Counted from the first letter of the stretch, positions 17,779 through 27,029 are shown. The stretch is DNA of 64,000 bases from Pseudalkalibacillus decolorationis (GCF_024609785.1 NZ_JANHJQ010000002.1:124001-188000); one strand, 5' to 3'. Notes: generated by a model from the letters alone, not told the origin. Made by a program: numbers and translations.

Positions 17779-19179
17779 TCATTCTTTTGGAAACCATGCC
17801 TTTGCTAATAAGCGCACAGCTTCCTTTATCTCTTCTTCTGTTAAAACGGCGAAGCCTAGCAATACCGTTTTATTGTCACTCTGACCATATCCTGATACGG
17901 GATACACCTTGATTCTATACTTAGATGCTTCGTCAATGAGTTCTTGTTCGGTCATTCCATTATTTGTTCGGATTAAGATGTGCAGCCCTGAATCTTGACC
18001 GATGATCTCAATCGTATTTGGAAAATGTGTTGAGCTTACTGAAACAAGTACGTCACGCTTCTTATGATAAATGACTCTCATTTTATGAATATGCTTTTCC
18101 CAAAATCCTTCTTGCATAAACCTTATTAATGTTTCTTGTCCAAGGCGAGAAACGGTTTGGGTATAGAAGAAAAAGTCTTTTTGATATTTCTTAATGAGAG
18201 GTTCCGGTAATACCATATAACTAATTCTTAATGATGGGAGAAAGGCTTTTGAAAAAGTACTCATATAAATCACTTTCTCATTATGGTCTAATCCTTGCAA
18301 TGCTGGAATCGGTTTACTAGAATAACGGAATTCACTATCATAATCATCCTCTATAATATAACGACCATCTTTACTTTCAGCCCAATTTAATAGCTGCATT
18401 CGTTTTGAAATCGGCATTGTCATCCCGCATGGAAACTGATGAGAAGGCGTGACAAACACTATATTTGCCTTGCTCTCTTTCAAGAGGGACACATTCATGC
18501 CATCCTCTTCAAGGGGGATCATTTCGACGTTCTCTTGCCCTTTTTTAGATTGTACAAGTGTGCGGTGATAGCCGGGATTTTCAACTGCAAAGGTACTAAT
18601 TGGTAAGAGTTGAAATAACAGCTGGATTAAATAGTGAGTTCCTGCGCCGATGACAATTTGGCTTGGAGAACACTGCACACCTCTTGATTCATAAATATAG
18701 TTGGTGATTTCTTGGCGGAGCTTGAATTCCCCTTGTGGATGGCCAAGCATCAGCACCTCTTCGTTATTCGATCGAATTACTTTATTTAAAAGGTTACGAT
18801 ATCGTTCGAAAGGAAATGACCGAGCATCTACACCAGTTTGAGTAAAGTCAAAGGAATAACCTTGGTCTCGATACGGCTTTTCTTCTACGTACGGGATCTT
18901 ACGGGTAATGCTTTTATCTAACCTTTGATGGTCCAATTCAGATACAAAGTACCCTTTACGTGGAAGTGCGTCTATATAACCCTCGGCTACTAGCTGATCG
19001 TATGCTGTTTCAATCGTGTTTTGACTGATTTTCAAGTGCTGAGCGAATTTTCTTTTTGACGGTAGCTTTGCATGTGGTAATAATGTACCTGATTCAATTT
19101 CTTCTCTTATGTAGTTATACAACTGCAAATATAAGGGTTCTACACTTTGAATATCGAGCTTTGGTGTTAATTCTAACAT
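17779..19179 (-). CDS. MocR/GabR-type PLP-dependent regulator (466 aa)
   Basis: An N-terminal GntR winged helix (residues about 10-75; LPSKRKFAQHLKISQNTIETAY is the recognition part) is fused to an aminotransferase-like domain (about 105-466), in which DDYDSEFRY and STFSKAFLPSLRISY hold the PLP-binding Asp/Tyr and lysine. The ATG at 19179 is chosen since GGGGGT lies eight bases upstream. It is divergent from an EamA exporter, the arrangement seen for B. subtilis ycxD/ycxC, so it probably controls that exporter in response to PLP plus an amino compound. Confidence 0.88.
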   Translation of the reverse strand: MLELTPKLDIQSVEPLYLQLYNYIREEIESGTLLPHAKLPSKRKFAQHLKISQNTIETAYDQLVAEGYIDALPRKGYFVSELDHQRLDKSITRKIPYVEEKPYRDQGYSFDFTQTGVDARSFPFERYRNLLNKVIRSNNEEVLMLGHPQGEFKLRQEITNYIYESRGVQCSPSQIVIGAGTHYLIQLLFQLLPISTFAVENPGYHRTLVQSKKGQENVEMIPLEEDGMNVSLLKESKANIVFVTPSHQFPCGMTMPISKRMQLLNWAESKDGRYIIEDDYDSEFRYSSKPIPALQGLDHNEKVIYMSTFSKAFLPSLRISYMVLPEPLIKKYQKDFFFYTQTVSRLGQETLIRFMQEGFWEKHIHKMRVIYHKKRDVLVSVSSTHFPNTIEIIGQDSGLHILIRTNNGMTEQELIDEASKYRIKVYPVSGYGQSDNKTVLLGFAVLTEEEIKEAVRLLAKAWFPKE

Positions 19180-19181
19180 GT

Positions 19182-19213
19182 AAACTGACCCCCTTGTATA
19201 ATACGAAACTGAC
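19182..19213. promoter_or_regulatory. Direct-repeat operator candidate for the MocR regulator
   Basis: AAACTGAC occurs at 19182-19189 and 19206-19213, 24 bp apart, between the divergent regulator and exporter genes. MocR proteins bind spaced direct repeats. A TATAAT at 19239-19244 serves as a -10 candidate for the exporter. Confidence 0.45.
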
Positions 19214-19306
19214 ACTTCATGTAGTATCAGAATTTATATATAATACTTTTATGTTTAGCACTTCTACATCGGAAAATCAAGCCGCTAAGCATGGGAGGTA
19301 TGCATT

Positions 19307-20236
19307 ATGAACAAAACACGGCGACTCGGTCTCATCATGATTATAAGTGGTGCAACCCTTTGGGGAATTTCTGGTCCTATGGTTCAATGGCTGTTTCATC
19401 ATACTAGTATGATATCTAGTGACTATTTAATTGTCCGTTTATTTGTAGCAGGAATATTTCTATTAGGATTTTTATCGTTGAAGAAACAAAATGTGTTTGC
19501 TATTTGGAGACATCCGCGTCATTGGATTCAACTCGTTATTTTTGCGGTTCTTGGCATGTTAGGTGCTCAGTATGCATTTATTGAAAGCGTACGAATTAGC
19601 AATGCTGTAACGGCGACATTATTTCAATTTATCGGTCCCGTTCTGATCACCATTTATGTAGCGATTCAGACAAAGAAATTGCCAACGTCCATGCAATTTA
19701 TTGCGATTGTTACGGCCTTATCGGGGATATTTTTCCTAATTACCAATGGGACCGTTGCCAATATTGTTTTATCTAAACAAGCCGTTTTCTTAGGAATTTT
19801 AACGGCGATTGGATTTGCCTTTTATACACTTCATCCTGCATCTCTTATTAAGAAGTGGGGTACCACACTCATAATTGGTTGGGGAATGTTACTTGCTGGA
19901 ATTGTCCTGTATGTAACGGATCATCAATTTAGCTTTGATCATTTAGTAAGTACATTAACATTCGATACATTCTCGATGTTGATGTTAATCATTTTAAGTG
20001 GGACTCTCTCTTTTGTTCTTTACATTGGAAGTTTAAAGTATTTAAGTGCAACAGAAACTAGCCTTTTATCAAGTATCGAACCGCTTGTTGCTGCATTTCT
20101 TTCAATCACCTGGTTAAACGAATCATTTGGGGTATACCAATTGCTAGGTGGAGCCTTTATTATTATGGCAGTGCTATTCTTGTCAATGCCTGAAAAAGAA
20201 TTAAAACCTGATCGAACCATCGAACGTACATCTTAA
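19307..20236 (+). CDS. EamA-family (DMT) exporter, YcxC-like (309 aa)
   Basis: Ten membrane segments in two homologous EamA halves (residues about 8-140 and 155-295). Typical features are GATLWGISGP at the first helix and SSIEPLVAAFLSITWLNES near the end. Such carriers export amino acids or related metabolites. GGGAGGT precedes the ATG. The divergent MocR regulator is the likely controller. The substrate is unknown. Confidence 0.85.
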   Translation: MNKTRRLGLIMIISGATLWGISGPMVQWLFHHTSMISSDYLIVRLFVAGIFLLGFLSLKKQNVFAIWRHPRHWIQLVIFAVLGMLGAQYAFIESVRISNAVTATLFQFIGPVLITIYVAIQTKKLPTSMQFIAIVTALSGIFFLITNGTVANIVLSKQAVFLGILTAIGFAFYTLHPASLIKKWGTTLIIGWGMLLAGIVLYVTDHQFSFDHLVSTLTFDTFSMLMLIILSGTLSFVLYIGSLKYLSATETSLLSSIEPLVAAFLSITWLNESFGVYQLLGGAFIIMAVLFLSMPEKELKPDRTIERTS

Positions 20237-20264
20237 GAGAGGCAGCTTCCTATGCCGCCTCTCT
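20236..20264. terminator. Convergent terminator
   Basis: AGAGAGGC pairs with GCCTCTCT around a 13-base loop. It overlaps both stop codons: the exporter on plus and the propeptide-like gene on minus. Confidence 0.7.
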
Positions 20265-20670
20265 AATTTCCTTCTTCGGTCAATCCTTTATTCTTTAGAT
20301 CTTCCTTCAACTGTTTTATATATTCTTTCTTTTTCTTCTCTCCTTCAGTAGAATGATGGAAATTCTTCTCTTTTAAGTATTTCTTTAAAATCTCTTCGAT
20401 TTCTGCCCCTGTGGCGTCCTTTGGAATCACCCCATTTTCTTTCAGTTGTTCTATCAGCTTTTCATCATTCGCTATTGATTTCACAACGGAGTCCTCCTCG
20501 GTATTCACTTCGGTGCTTGTTTCCTCATTAGCACCGTCTTTCTCATCATTGTCACCAATTGTACTTTCCTCGCTAACCTCTTCTCCAGATCGATCGGACG
20601 GTTCATACGTTGTCCAAAATCCAATTCCCGTAATTACAATTAAGATTGGTAAAAGGACTTTCAAGCTCAT
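20263..20670 (-). CDS. Membrane-anchored or secreted relative of the InhA propeptide (135 aa)
   Basis: Residues 1-20 are a hydrophobic signal or anchor. Residues 25-62 are an acidic, Glu/Ser/Thr-rich linker, and 63-105 carry SIANDEKLIEQLKENG...K(Y)L. This last block closely matches residues 58-95 of the neighbouring immune inhibitor A (SIANDERLIDMLKKEG...YL), part of its propeptide. The tail is a charged helix. GAGGAGG precedes the ATG. It lies directly downstream of inhA behind a terminator. A stand-alone inhibitor or folding helper for the protease is the natural hypothesis. No protease domain is present. Confidence 0.75.
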   Translation of the reverse strand: MSLKVLLPILIVITGIGFWTTYEPSDRSGEEVSEESTIGDNDEKDGANEETSTEVNTEEDSVVKSIANDEKLIEQLKENGVIPKDATGAEIEEILKKYLKEKNFHHSTEGEKKKKEYIKQLKEDLKNKGLTEEGN

Positions 20671-20703
20671 TGTGAATATGCCTCCTCTTCGTAAGATGGT
20701 TAA

Positions 20704-20735
20704 AAACCCAACTGCTAGAAAAAGCAGTTGGGTTT
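20704..20735 (-). terminator. Terminator of inhA
   Basis: AAACCCAACTGCT at 20704-20716 pairs perfectly with AGCAGTTGGGTTT at 20723-20735, a 13-bp stem with TTTTTAACC on the minus strand. Confidence 0.85.
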
Positions 20736-20764
20736 AATATATACTACATCAAACGTTTAAGCCA

Positions 20765-23227
20765 TTAATCTTCGTCTTCTTCATCATCTTCTTCGTCATC
20801 GTCGTCATCATCATCCTCAGAATGCTTCTCTTTTGAGATTTCGATTTTAGCAACACTTTGATCATAGCTTGTTTTTTCTACTTCAATCTCTAGTCCATAT
20901 TCTGGTATATTTCTTCCAGCATCTAAAAGACCTTCGTTGCTGTAATCTCTTGAGTCTTTAAATTCATCAATAGATCTTGCATGGTTGTCTTTCAATGTTA
21001 ATCCTGTCAAATCTCTATAATCTAGGAACATTTTATCCCCACGTTCGCGATTGAACGCTGCATCATGGATTTGATAACGTGTAGCTGCAACAGATCCATC
21101 ACTCCAGTGAAGTGTTTTCTGGTCTGCATCAACTACTCCGAGGAATCCTTCACCCGGGTGAGTACCTGTCCAGTTATTGTCGTAGGAGTCATCTACATAC
21201 CATACAAGTAAACCTTCGTCATAGGACATCAAGCTGTCTCCACGTTTGATGTGTGCAAGTCCTTTATCGACACCTGCGTGGTTACGCCATTCTAATAAAT
21301 AGTAATGTTCAGAGAGGAACTTCCCTTCGTCTTTTGTAAATCCGTCTAAAGCAAATTTCGGTTGTGCCTCTGCATCATCAAACAGTACTTGGGTTCCATC
21401 AACGTTTACAGAAACATCATCCACATAAAATCCAGGCATTGTCGCTGCAACGTCTGTCCAGTAATTCAGCTTCACTTCAATTTTCTTACCAGCATATGCT
21501 GATAAATCAAAAATACCATCTACCCATTTCCCACCGGAGGATCCGGTGATTCCATGTCCTGGGTTTTGATCATTCGGGTTGGTCATCGTTGAAAGGTTTC
21601 CGTGAATTGAAACCCACTCGTTTGAACCTTCTTCTTTTACTTGGACAGAAGCATAATCCCAATCCTTTTCGATTTCGTACCATGTCTTGAATGTTAGTTC
21701 AGCAGAAGAAGCATTTGATAAATCTAGGCTGGTTACCATTGAATTATCTAAATTATTGCCTTTTCCACTAAAGTACTCATATTGCCCACTGAATGGAGTA
21801 TTAACCACTGTTGCTTTATCAGGTAAATTGATACGAATGGCATCATTGTTCGTTCCTTTCGTGTTCGCCTGATCTAACAGTAATTCTTCACCATCTTCAT
21901 CGATATCTTCTAGATTAAGTGTAGTACCTGTTAACCAATTTCCACCTACATAAGATTGTAAGAACTCTTTTGCCCATGGGCTGAATCCAGTTGGTTCTGT
22001 TCCTGGAACTTTACCAGCCCAGCTACCGCTAGACATGATGGACCAATAAGCAACCGGTTCACCTTCTCCAGAATACTGAGTATCGTATTCGTCAGGAAGC
22101 TCTAAGTCATGTCCGTATTCATGAGCGAAAACACCAGCTGCTCCATCTGCAGGTTCAATCGTGTAGTCATAAGCGGACATTGCTCCATTCCAATAAGGTA
22201 TATCCGTCTCTGTACCAGGAATAGCAAAAACTTTACCTAAATTCCAGCGATGCGACCAAATAGCATCACCAGCCAAGGAACCTCCGCCCGCTTCTTCACC
22301 AACACTGGAGTGAACAACCATTAAGTGGTCAACCATGCCGTCTGGTTCACGGAAATTCCCATCTTGATCAAAGTCATATCGGTCTTCTTGGTCAAAATTG
22401 CTTAAGTCAATGTTAGGGTCTTGAGCTGCAGCTGTTAATGCTTCTTTTACAAGACCACGTGCATTCTTGTCACTACCGTCTGGAGCAGGGTCATTTCCAC
22501 CGTAGTAAGCTGCTGGATGCTTAGCTTCGTACCAACCACCCACTGCACCTTCAATAGAATAGCTTCCACCTGATTGCTTTTCATAATATTGTTTTACTGA
22601 AACTAAATTTTTACCATTCGGACCTTCGTAACCATTTTCGCCGAAAATCATATCCTCGTAGTGTTCTTTTGGATATTGATTATAAAACATATCCGTATCT
22701 TCAGAGGTAATATCCGTTGGTGCAAAATCTGGATATTTAATAAGTAGTACAAGTACGTTATCAACACGTTGGTCGCCTGTCCATTTCTCTTCTTTTACAG
22801 GCTTTAAACCTTTGTGACGTTTATGTTTTTTGTCACGATCCTCATCCATGTCGTCATCGTCATGTTTGTTTTTGATTTTCTTATGTTTTTCTTTTACTTC
22901 ATCTGTAAGTTCGCCTTCTGGTTGAGCTAATGCATGCTTTTGTTTATCTTCTAAGTATTCCTGAAGGACTTTTTGTGCTTCCTCCGGCTCAGCATTTTTA
23001 TCAATCTTACCTTCCTTCTTAAGCATATCGATCAATCTTTCATCATTCGCTATGGACAAATCGAATGGACTTCCTGTGTGAGAATGCTTCACTTCCTGCA
23101 GTGCTGTTTCTGCCTTCTTTACTGTCTCAGCTTTTGCATTAGCAGTTGGTGTAAAGGCTCCCATTGTAAGGGTGCTAAAACCAAGTGCTACAGCTAAGGC
23201 AGAAGATGCTAGTTTTCTGTTCTTCAA
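20765..23227 (-). CDS. inhA: Immune inhibitor A, secreted M6 metalloprotease (820 aa)
   Basis: A secreted zinc protease. The signal peptide covers residues 1-31 (cut after TANA) and the propeptide about 32-150, with a basic/acidic KHDDDDMDED linker. The catalytic site is HEYGH at 369-373 with ELPDEYD after it, and a Met-turn-like WSIMSSG at 395-401. A jelly-roll/MAM-like module and the C-terminal InhA domain follow. The end is a run of Asp/Glu (about the last 17 residues), unusual for the family. TTG at 23227 is chosen because GGAGGAGAG is nine bases upstream and the signal peptide begins there; the longer frame from 23350 has no such features. Confidence 0.9.
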   Translation of the reverse strand: MKNRKLASSALAVALGFSTLTMGAFTPTANAKAETVKKAETALQEVKHSHTGSPFDLSIANDERLIDMLKKEGKIDKNAEPEEAQKVLQEYLEDKQKHALAQPEGELTDEVKEKHKKIKNKHDDDDMDEDRDKKHKRHKGLKPVKEEKWTGDQRVDNVLVLLIKYPDFAPTDITSEDTDMFYNQYPKEHYEDMIFGENGYEGPNGKNLVSVKQYYEKQSGGSYSIEGAVGGWYEAKHPAAYYGGNDPAPDGSDKNARGLVKEALTAAAQDPNIDLSNFDQEDRYDFDQDGNFREPDGMVDHLMVVHSSVGEEAGGGSLAGDAIWSHRWNLGKVFAIPGTETDIPYWNGAMSAYDYTIEPADGAAGVFAHEYGHDLELPDEYDTQYSGEGEPVAYWSIMSSGSWAGKVPGTEPTGFSPWAKEFLQSYVGGNWLTGTTLNLEDIDEDGEELLLDQANTKGTNNDAIRINLPDKATVVNTPFSGQYEYFSGKGNNLDNSMVTSLDLSNASSAELTFKTWYEIEKDWDYASVQVKEEGSNEWVSIHGNLSTMTNPNDQNPGHGITGSSGGKWVDGIFDLSAYAGKKIEVKLNYWTDVAATMPGFYVDDVSVNVDGTQVLFDDAEAQPKFALDGFTKDEGKFLSEHYYLLEWRNHAGVDKGLAHIKRGDSLMSYDEGLLVWYVDDSYDNNWTGTHPGEGFLGVVDADQKTLHWSDGSVAATRYQIHDAAFNRERGDKMFLDYRDLTGLTLKDNHARSIDEFKDSRDYSNEGLLDAGRNIPEYGLEIEVEKTSYDQSVAKIEISKEKHSEDDDDDDDEEDDEEDED

Positions 23228-23625
23228 ATAAACTCTCCTCCATGTATTAAATTTAGACAAAGTTAGACATTTAACCCGTCTAAATATTAAACATTCTTCA
23301 AATTTTCTGAAAGCCCTTTCAAAAAATGCTAAATAAGTTTTAATATGCAATAAAAGATACTAATTTCCTAGTTTCGAGTTTCATTTATAGGTAAAAAGTA
23401 ATTTTTTAGCTGTCGTGGTTTTAGGTCTAATGATATGACTTTGTTACCACACTGCCAGTTATAAAGTTAGATAGACCCTACCTTTTTGAAAGCAGAAATA
23501 CAACGATTGCTCATACCTTGTGGGCTCATTTCCTCAAGAATTAATGAAAAGCTACCTATTATACTTCTGCTTCCGAACGCTTGTACATATAAATGGGATA
23601 GCGAAGGTTTATAGGGGTGTTCAAT

Positions 23626-24663
23626 ATGAATAAATGGAATGGAGCTTTCCAAATCGCAGCCGTCTATGTTGGAACCGTAGTTGGCGCTGGTTTTGCGACG
23701 GGGAAGGAAATTGTAGAGTTTTTTTCTAGATTCGGTTTTCTTGGGTTTATCACCATTTTAATAAGCGGGTTTCTATTTATCACCCTGGGTACGAAGTTAA
23801 TGCTAAAAGCGATTGACCTGAAAGCAAGTTCTTACGAGGAATTAAATGAATATTTATTTGGACGTTGGTTCGCAAAAGGCATGAACATTGTGATGATGGT
23901 CATGCTACTAGGCGTTTGTGCGGTTATGTTATCCGGTGCTGGGGCCGTTTTTGAGGAACATTTAGGCCTACCAAAGCTTGTAGGTGTGTTTTTAACCATC
24001 CTATTAACATTTGCGGTGATGTTAGTTGGGGTAAAAGGCTTATATGCAGTCAATTCATTTGTTGTACCAATCATGATTACATTTAATTTAATCTTAATGA
24101 TTTATTCTGTATCGGATGAACACTTTCTCAAGTCTTTCTTATCGGTTCCGCTTGTGGATAATATCTGGGAATCTGCAGCAGCACCTTTTACGTATACCGC
24201 ATTGAACCTCGCCTTGGCACAAGCCGTTTTAGTACCAGTAGCAGCAGAGGTAAATGACAAAAAGATAGTCCGGTTAGGGGGATTATTAGGGGGTGCGTTA
24301 CTGACGATCATCCTTATTTCAAGTCATCTAACATTAACGATGCTTCCGAATGTCGAAGTATACGAGATTCCGATGGCTATTGTTATGAAAGATCTAGTTA
24401 CGGGAATTTATTGGATTTATGTAATTATTATTTATGGAGAGATTTTCACATCCGTGATTGGAAATATTTACGGGCTGGAGAGACAAATGAGTCGATACAT
24501 ACAGGCAAAAAGTATTTGGATCTATTCAGGTATAATTCTTATAATCTACTTTTTGAGTAAAATCGAATATGGTGTTTTACTATCCTATTTATATCCATTG
24601 TTCGGATATTTCAGCTTAGCTTTTATTGTTTTGTTATGGTTGAGACCTTCCGGAAAACAGTAA
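23626..24663 (+). CDS. YkvI-family membrane transporter (345 aa)
   Basis: About ten membrane segments. VVGAGFATGKEIVEFF at residues 18-33 is the unwound first helix typical of LeuT-fold amino acid/cation symporters, and the overall pattern matches B. subtilis YkvI. AGGGGTG six bases upstream supports ATG 23626 over the GTG at 23617. It stands alone. The substrate is unknown. Confidence 0.78.
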   Translation: MNKWNGAFQIAAVYVGTVVGAGFATGKEIVEFFSRFGFLGFITILISGFLFITLGTKLMLKAIDLKASSYEELNEYLFGRWFAKGMNIVMMVMLLGVCAVMLSGAGAVFEEHLGLPKLVGVFLTILLTFAVMLVGVKGLYAVNSFVVPIMITFNLILMIYSVSDEHFLKSFLSVPLVDNIWESAAAPFTYTALNLALAQAVLVPVAAEVNDKKIVRLGGLLGGALLTIILISSHLTLTMLPNVEVYEIPMAIVMKDLVTGIYWIYVIIIYGEIFTSVIGNIYGLERQMSRYIQAKSIWIYSGIILIIYFLSKIEYGVLLSYLYPLFGYFSLAFIVLLWLRPSGKQ

Positions 24664-24770
24664 ATCAAGTAAACTCCTCCTAATTGACACTGCTCCTTTC
24701 TATTGTTGTAAATTCGTCCTATTTTTCGATATAATAATTCGTATAGTAATAGATAGAAGGAGCCCTTATA

Positions 24771-25079
24771 TTGAACTCAAAAGAAATGGAAGAACAAATA
24801 ATCCGTAACTACCAGCAAGACGAACAAATGATGATCCTTGTGTTTGCCCAATGGTGTATCAATCATGACCTTGACCCTGCGGAATTGTATAACAAAGCAT
24901 ATCCTACCCAAGCTGTTAATCCTGCTCTTCAGCAAGCGCTTGATTTAACGGTACCGAAAGAGGAATCAGGAGAAATCGAGGATGATACATTGCTTGGTGT
25001 ATTATCACTATTTGGGAACGAGGACCTTGCCTTTATTGTTACAGAGGAAATGAATAAACGTAAAACAAAAACTAGGTAG
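24771..25079 (+). CDS. Conserved small cytosolic protein (102 aa)
   Basis: An acidic helical protein with WCINHDLDPAELYNKAYPTQ in the middle and a Lys/Arg end. GAAGGAG lies eight bases before the TTG start at 24771. The strong downstream terminator overlaps the stop codon, so it is an independent unit. I recognise the style of a Bacillaceae hypothetical but not a family name. Confidence 0.65.
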   Translation: MNSKEMEEQIIRNYQQDEQMMILVFAQWCINHDLDPAELYNKAYPTQAVNPALQQALDLTVPKEESGEIEDDTLLGVLSLFGNEDLAFIVTEEMNKRKTKTR

Positions 25080-25110
25080 CCAAACGATTCAACTTGGCTA
25101 CCTAGTTTTT
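25071..25110 (+). terminator. Strong terminator overlapping a stop codon
   Basis: ACTAGGTAGCCAA at 25071-25083 pairs exactly with TTGGCTACCTAGT at 25094-25106, followed by TTTTTT. Confidence 0.9.
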
Positions 25111-25160
25111 TACAACTCATTTCTTTTGGATTAATTCCGTTTCTTTCCATCCCTTTTTTA

Positions 25161-25254
25161 CACGTTAAGAAAGTATAAAAATTCTTTCTATAGTATAAGC
25201 ACAGCTAAGGCTCAGCTGGCGCCAAAGGCTTGGCTGAGCCAAGTTTTCTTTAAC
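25161..25254 (+). repeat. Dispersed repeat family B, copy 2
   Basis: ACACGTTAAGAAAGTATAAA, the GAAAGTAT/TTCTTTC hairpin, then CTCAGCTGGCGCC and CTTGGCTGAGCCAAG followed by TTTTCTTTA. The last hairpin plus T-tract looks like a terminator. It directly precedes a family C element. Confidence 0.75.
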
Positions 25255-25409
25255 GAGTAAAGAAAGTATAAAAGTTTGCGGCATGGATGTAATGTCCAGC
25301 TTCAGCGCCCAACCACTCGGATCACTTCAGGCCTCCTGCGGCGGCAACAGCCTCCTCGTCGGTCTTCCAGTGACCTTCGTGGCTAAGCAGGGCGCTTGCG
25401 CTTTTCTTA
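25255..25409 (+). repeat. Dispersed repeat family C, copy 1
   Basis: It starts GAGTAAAGAAAGTATAAAAG, close to the family B start, then GGCATGGATGTAATGTCC and a GC-rich body. GCGCCC near the left pairs with GGGCGC near the right, CCAC with GTGG, and TCACT with AGTGA, so the whole element can fold as one long hairpin ending in GCGCTTTTCTTA. Short open frames inside are not genes. Confidence 0.75.
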
Positions 25410-25440
25410 TAAGCTATAAAACAAAAACATCATTCAGTGA

Positions 25441-26751
25441 TTATAAAACGAGAGCTGCAATGGTACCAAAGATCATGAGTGGGATGTTGTAATGCAAAAA
25501 GGTCGGCACACATGTATCCCAAATATGATGGTGTTTTCCATCTGCGTTCAACCCTGATGTCGGGCCAAGTGTGCTGTCTGATGCAGGTGAACCTGCATCC
25601 CCAAGCGCGCCAGCAGTACCGATTAATGCAGCGGTAGCTAATGCAGAAAAACCTACTGTTGCACAGATCGGGACAAACAAGGCGGCAATAATTGGGATCG
25701 TACCGAATGAAGAACCGATTCCCATTGTGATCAAAAGACCAACTAGAAGCAATACGATTGCAACAATCAGTTTACTATCTCCCAAAATACCAGTTGCGGA
25801 TTGTACTAGGCTGTCAACAGAACCAGTCTCCTTCAAAATCGTTGCATATCCGGAGGCGATTAACATCACGAATGCAATCATACCCATCATTGTAATCCCT
25901 TCATTGACAGCCTTTTCTCCTTCTTTAAATGGGACTACCGTGAACAAAAACATGAGAACAATTCCGGTAAGTGCTCCTAAAACAAGTGAATCGGTTTTAA
26001 GTTGGACAATAAGTGCACCAACAATCGCAACAAGAGTTAAGAAGTGACGCAAAGTGAATGGCAATTCCATCTCTTCAGTCGCTGCAACCTCATTAACGAC
26101 ATCTTGATTACCACTGGATAACTCACGGTCTTTACGATAAGAAATAAAAATCGCAAATAACAGCCCAACAATCATTCCAATCCCTGGTATTAACATTGCA
26201 TATGTGACAGATGAAAGAGCAATTTCCATACCGCTGGCTTTCATTTCATCAGCAATGATTCCGTGGAATATTAACCCGAAACCTGCTGGAATCATAATAT
26301 ATGGTGCTTTCAATCCAAACGTTAGTGCGGTGGCCACACCCCGACGATCAACCTTCATTTTATCGAACAAATAGAGCAAAGGCGGAATTAAGATTGGAAT
26401 GAACGCAATATGAATCGGAACAACATTTTGAGACAAACAAGCGACTCCGGCAATGGTCAATAACATAATTGAGCGTTTTCCTTTTAAAACGCTTACAAGT
26501 CTTTTTACAAGGAATCCAGTAATTCCCGAATAACCAATCATAACAGCAAAGACCCCTAGCAGAACATAACTTAACGCCGTATTCGCCTGTCCTCCCATTC
26601 CGGAGATAAGCAAATTTGTCGTTTCGGTAAGTGGCAAGCCTTCCATTGAACCTGCAACACCAGCTGCAAATAAAATTGCAAGAATTACATTGACACGAAG
26701 AAGACTCAATACTGCCATGACGATTACTGAAACCACTACTGCATTGAACAT
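25441..26751 (-). CDS. YuiF-type permease of the Na+/H+ antiporter (NhaC-like) family; candidate histidine transporter (436 aa)
   Basis: About eleven membrane segments, with paired conserved loops NVVPIHIAFIP (near residue 110) and GDAGSPASDSTLGPTSG (near 390), as in YuiF. The general family is annotated as Na+/H+ antiporters, but YuiF members have been predicted as histidine transporters from their regulation in other Bacillales, and here the gene lies beside hutH and hutP. No T-box or HutP-type attenuator is visible before it. AAAGGATG precedes the ATG. Transport of histidine is an inference from context. Confidence 0.75.
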   Translation of the reverse strand: MFNAVVVSVIVMAVLSLLRVNVILAILFAAGVAGSMEGLPLTETTNLLISGMGGQANTALSYVLLGVFAVMIGYSGITGFLVKRLVSVLKGKRSIMLLTIAGVACLSQNVVPIHIAFIPILIPPLLYLFDKMKVDRRGVATALTFGLKAPYIMIPAGFGLIFHGIIADEMKASGMEIALSSVTYAMLIPGIGMIVGLLFAIFISYRKDRELSSGNQDVVNEVAATEEMELPFTLRHFLTLVAIVGALIVQLKTDSLVLGALTGIVLMFLFTVVPFKEGEKAVNEGITMMGMIAFVMLIASGYATILKETGSVDSLVQSATGILGDSKLIVAIVLLLVGLLITMGIGSSFGTIPIIAALFVPICATVGFSALATAALIGTAGALGDAGSPASDSTLGPTSGLNADGKHHHIWDTCVPTFLHYNIPLMIFGTIAALVL

Positions 26752-26973
26752 CAGATCATCCTTTCTACTTTAAGTGCTAATCGTTCAAATATAATCAATC
26801 AATATATTGAATTTTCAATTAATTTAAAGACCAGAAACTGTACGAATCCGGTGTATCATTTAAAGACCGGATAGCGATGTATTCCCTAAATACTATTTTT
26901 TTCTCGAGTTTTCTCTTCTAATTATGATAGTGAAAGAACTTTATTGTTCATTTCTCTCAAACGAAACAAACTT
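26752..26973. other. Upstream region of the YuiF-type gene, no gene seen
   Basis: AT-rich promoter region of the permease on the minus strand. A near-duplicate phrase TTAAAGACC occurs at about 26822 and 26860 (AATTTAAAGACCAG and CATTTAAAGACCGG), roughly 40 bp apart, and may be a regulator site. All frames are interrupted. Confidence 0.35.
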
Positions 26974-26995
26974 GGCTGAAGACGAATCTTCAGCC
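26974..26995. terminator. Hairpin downstream of hutH
   Basis: GGCTGAAGA pairs with TCTTCAGCC around a 4-base loop. A loose T-rich run follows on the minus strand (AAGTTTGTTT). Likely the end of the hut transcript, beyond the repeats. Confidence 0.5.
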
Positions 26996-27029
26996 ATTAT
27001 TTCGTTATTGTTGTTTGTTCATTGGAACA

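Noticed and set aside
25161-25409. CRISPR-like array from the recurring short sequences
   Set aside because: Copies are dispersed or at most two in tandem, each about 90-210 bp and not separated by unique spacers; no cas genes are present.
25571-26047. 158-aa plus-strand frame inside the YuiF-type permease gene
   Set aside because: It is antisense to a clear membrane protein, with no ribosome-binding site and low-complexity composition.
26752-26973. T-box or histidine attenuator before the YuiF-type gene
   Set aside because: No T-box sequence (TGGNACCGCG-like), specifier loop or terminator could be seen.
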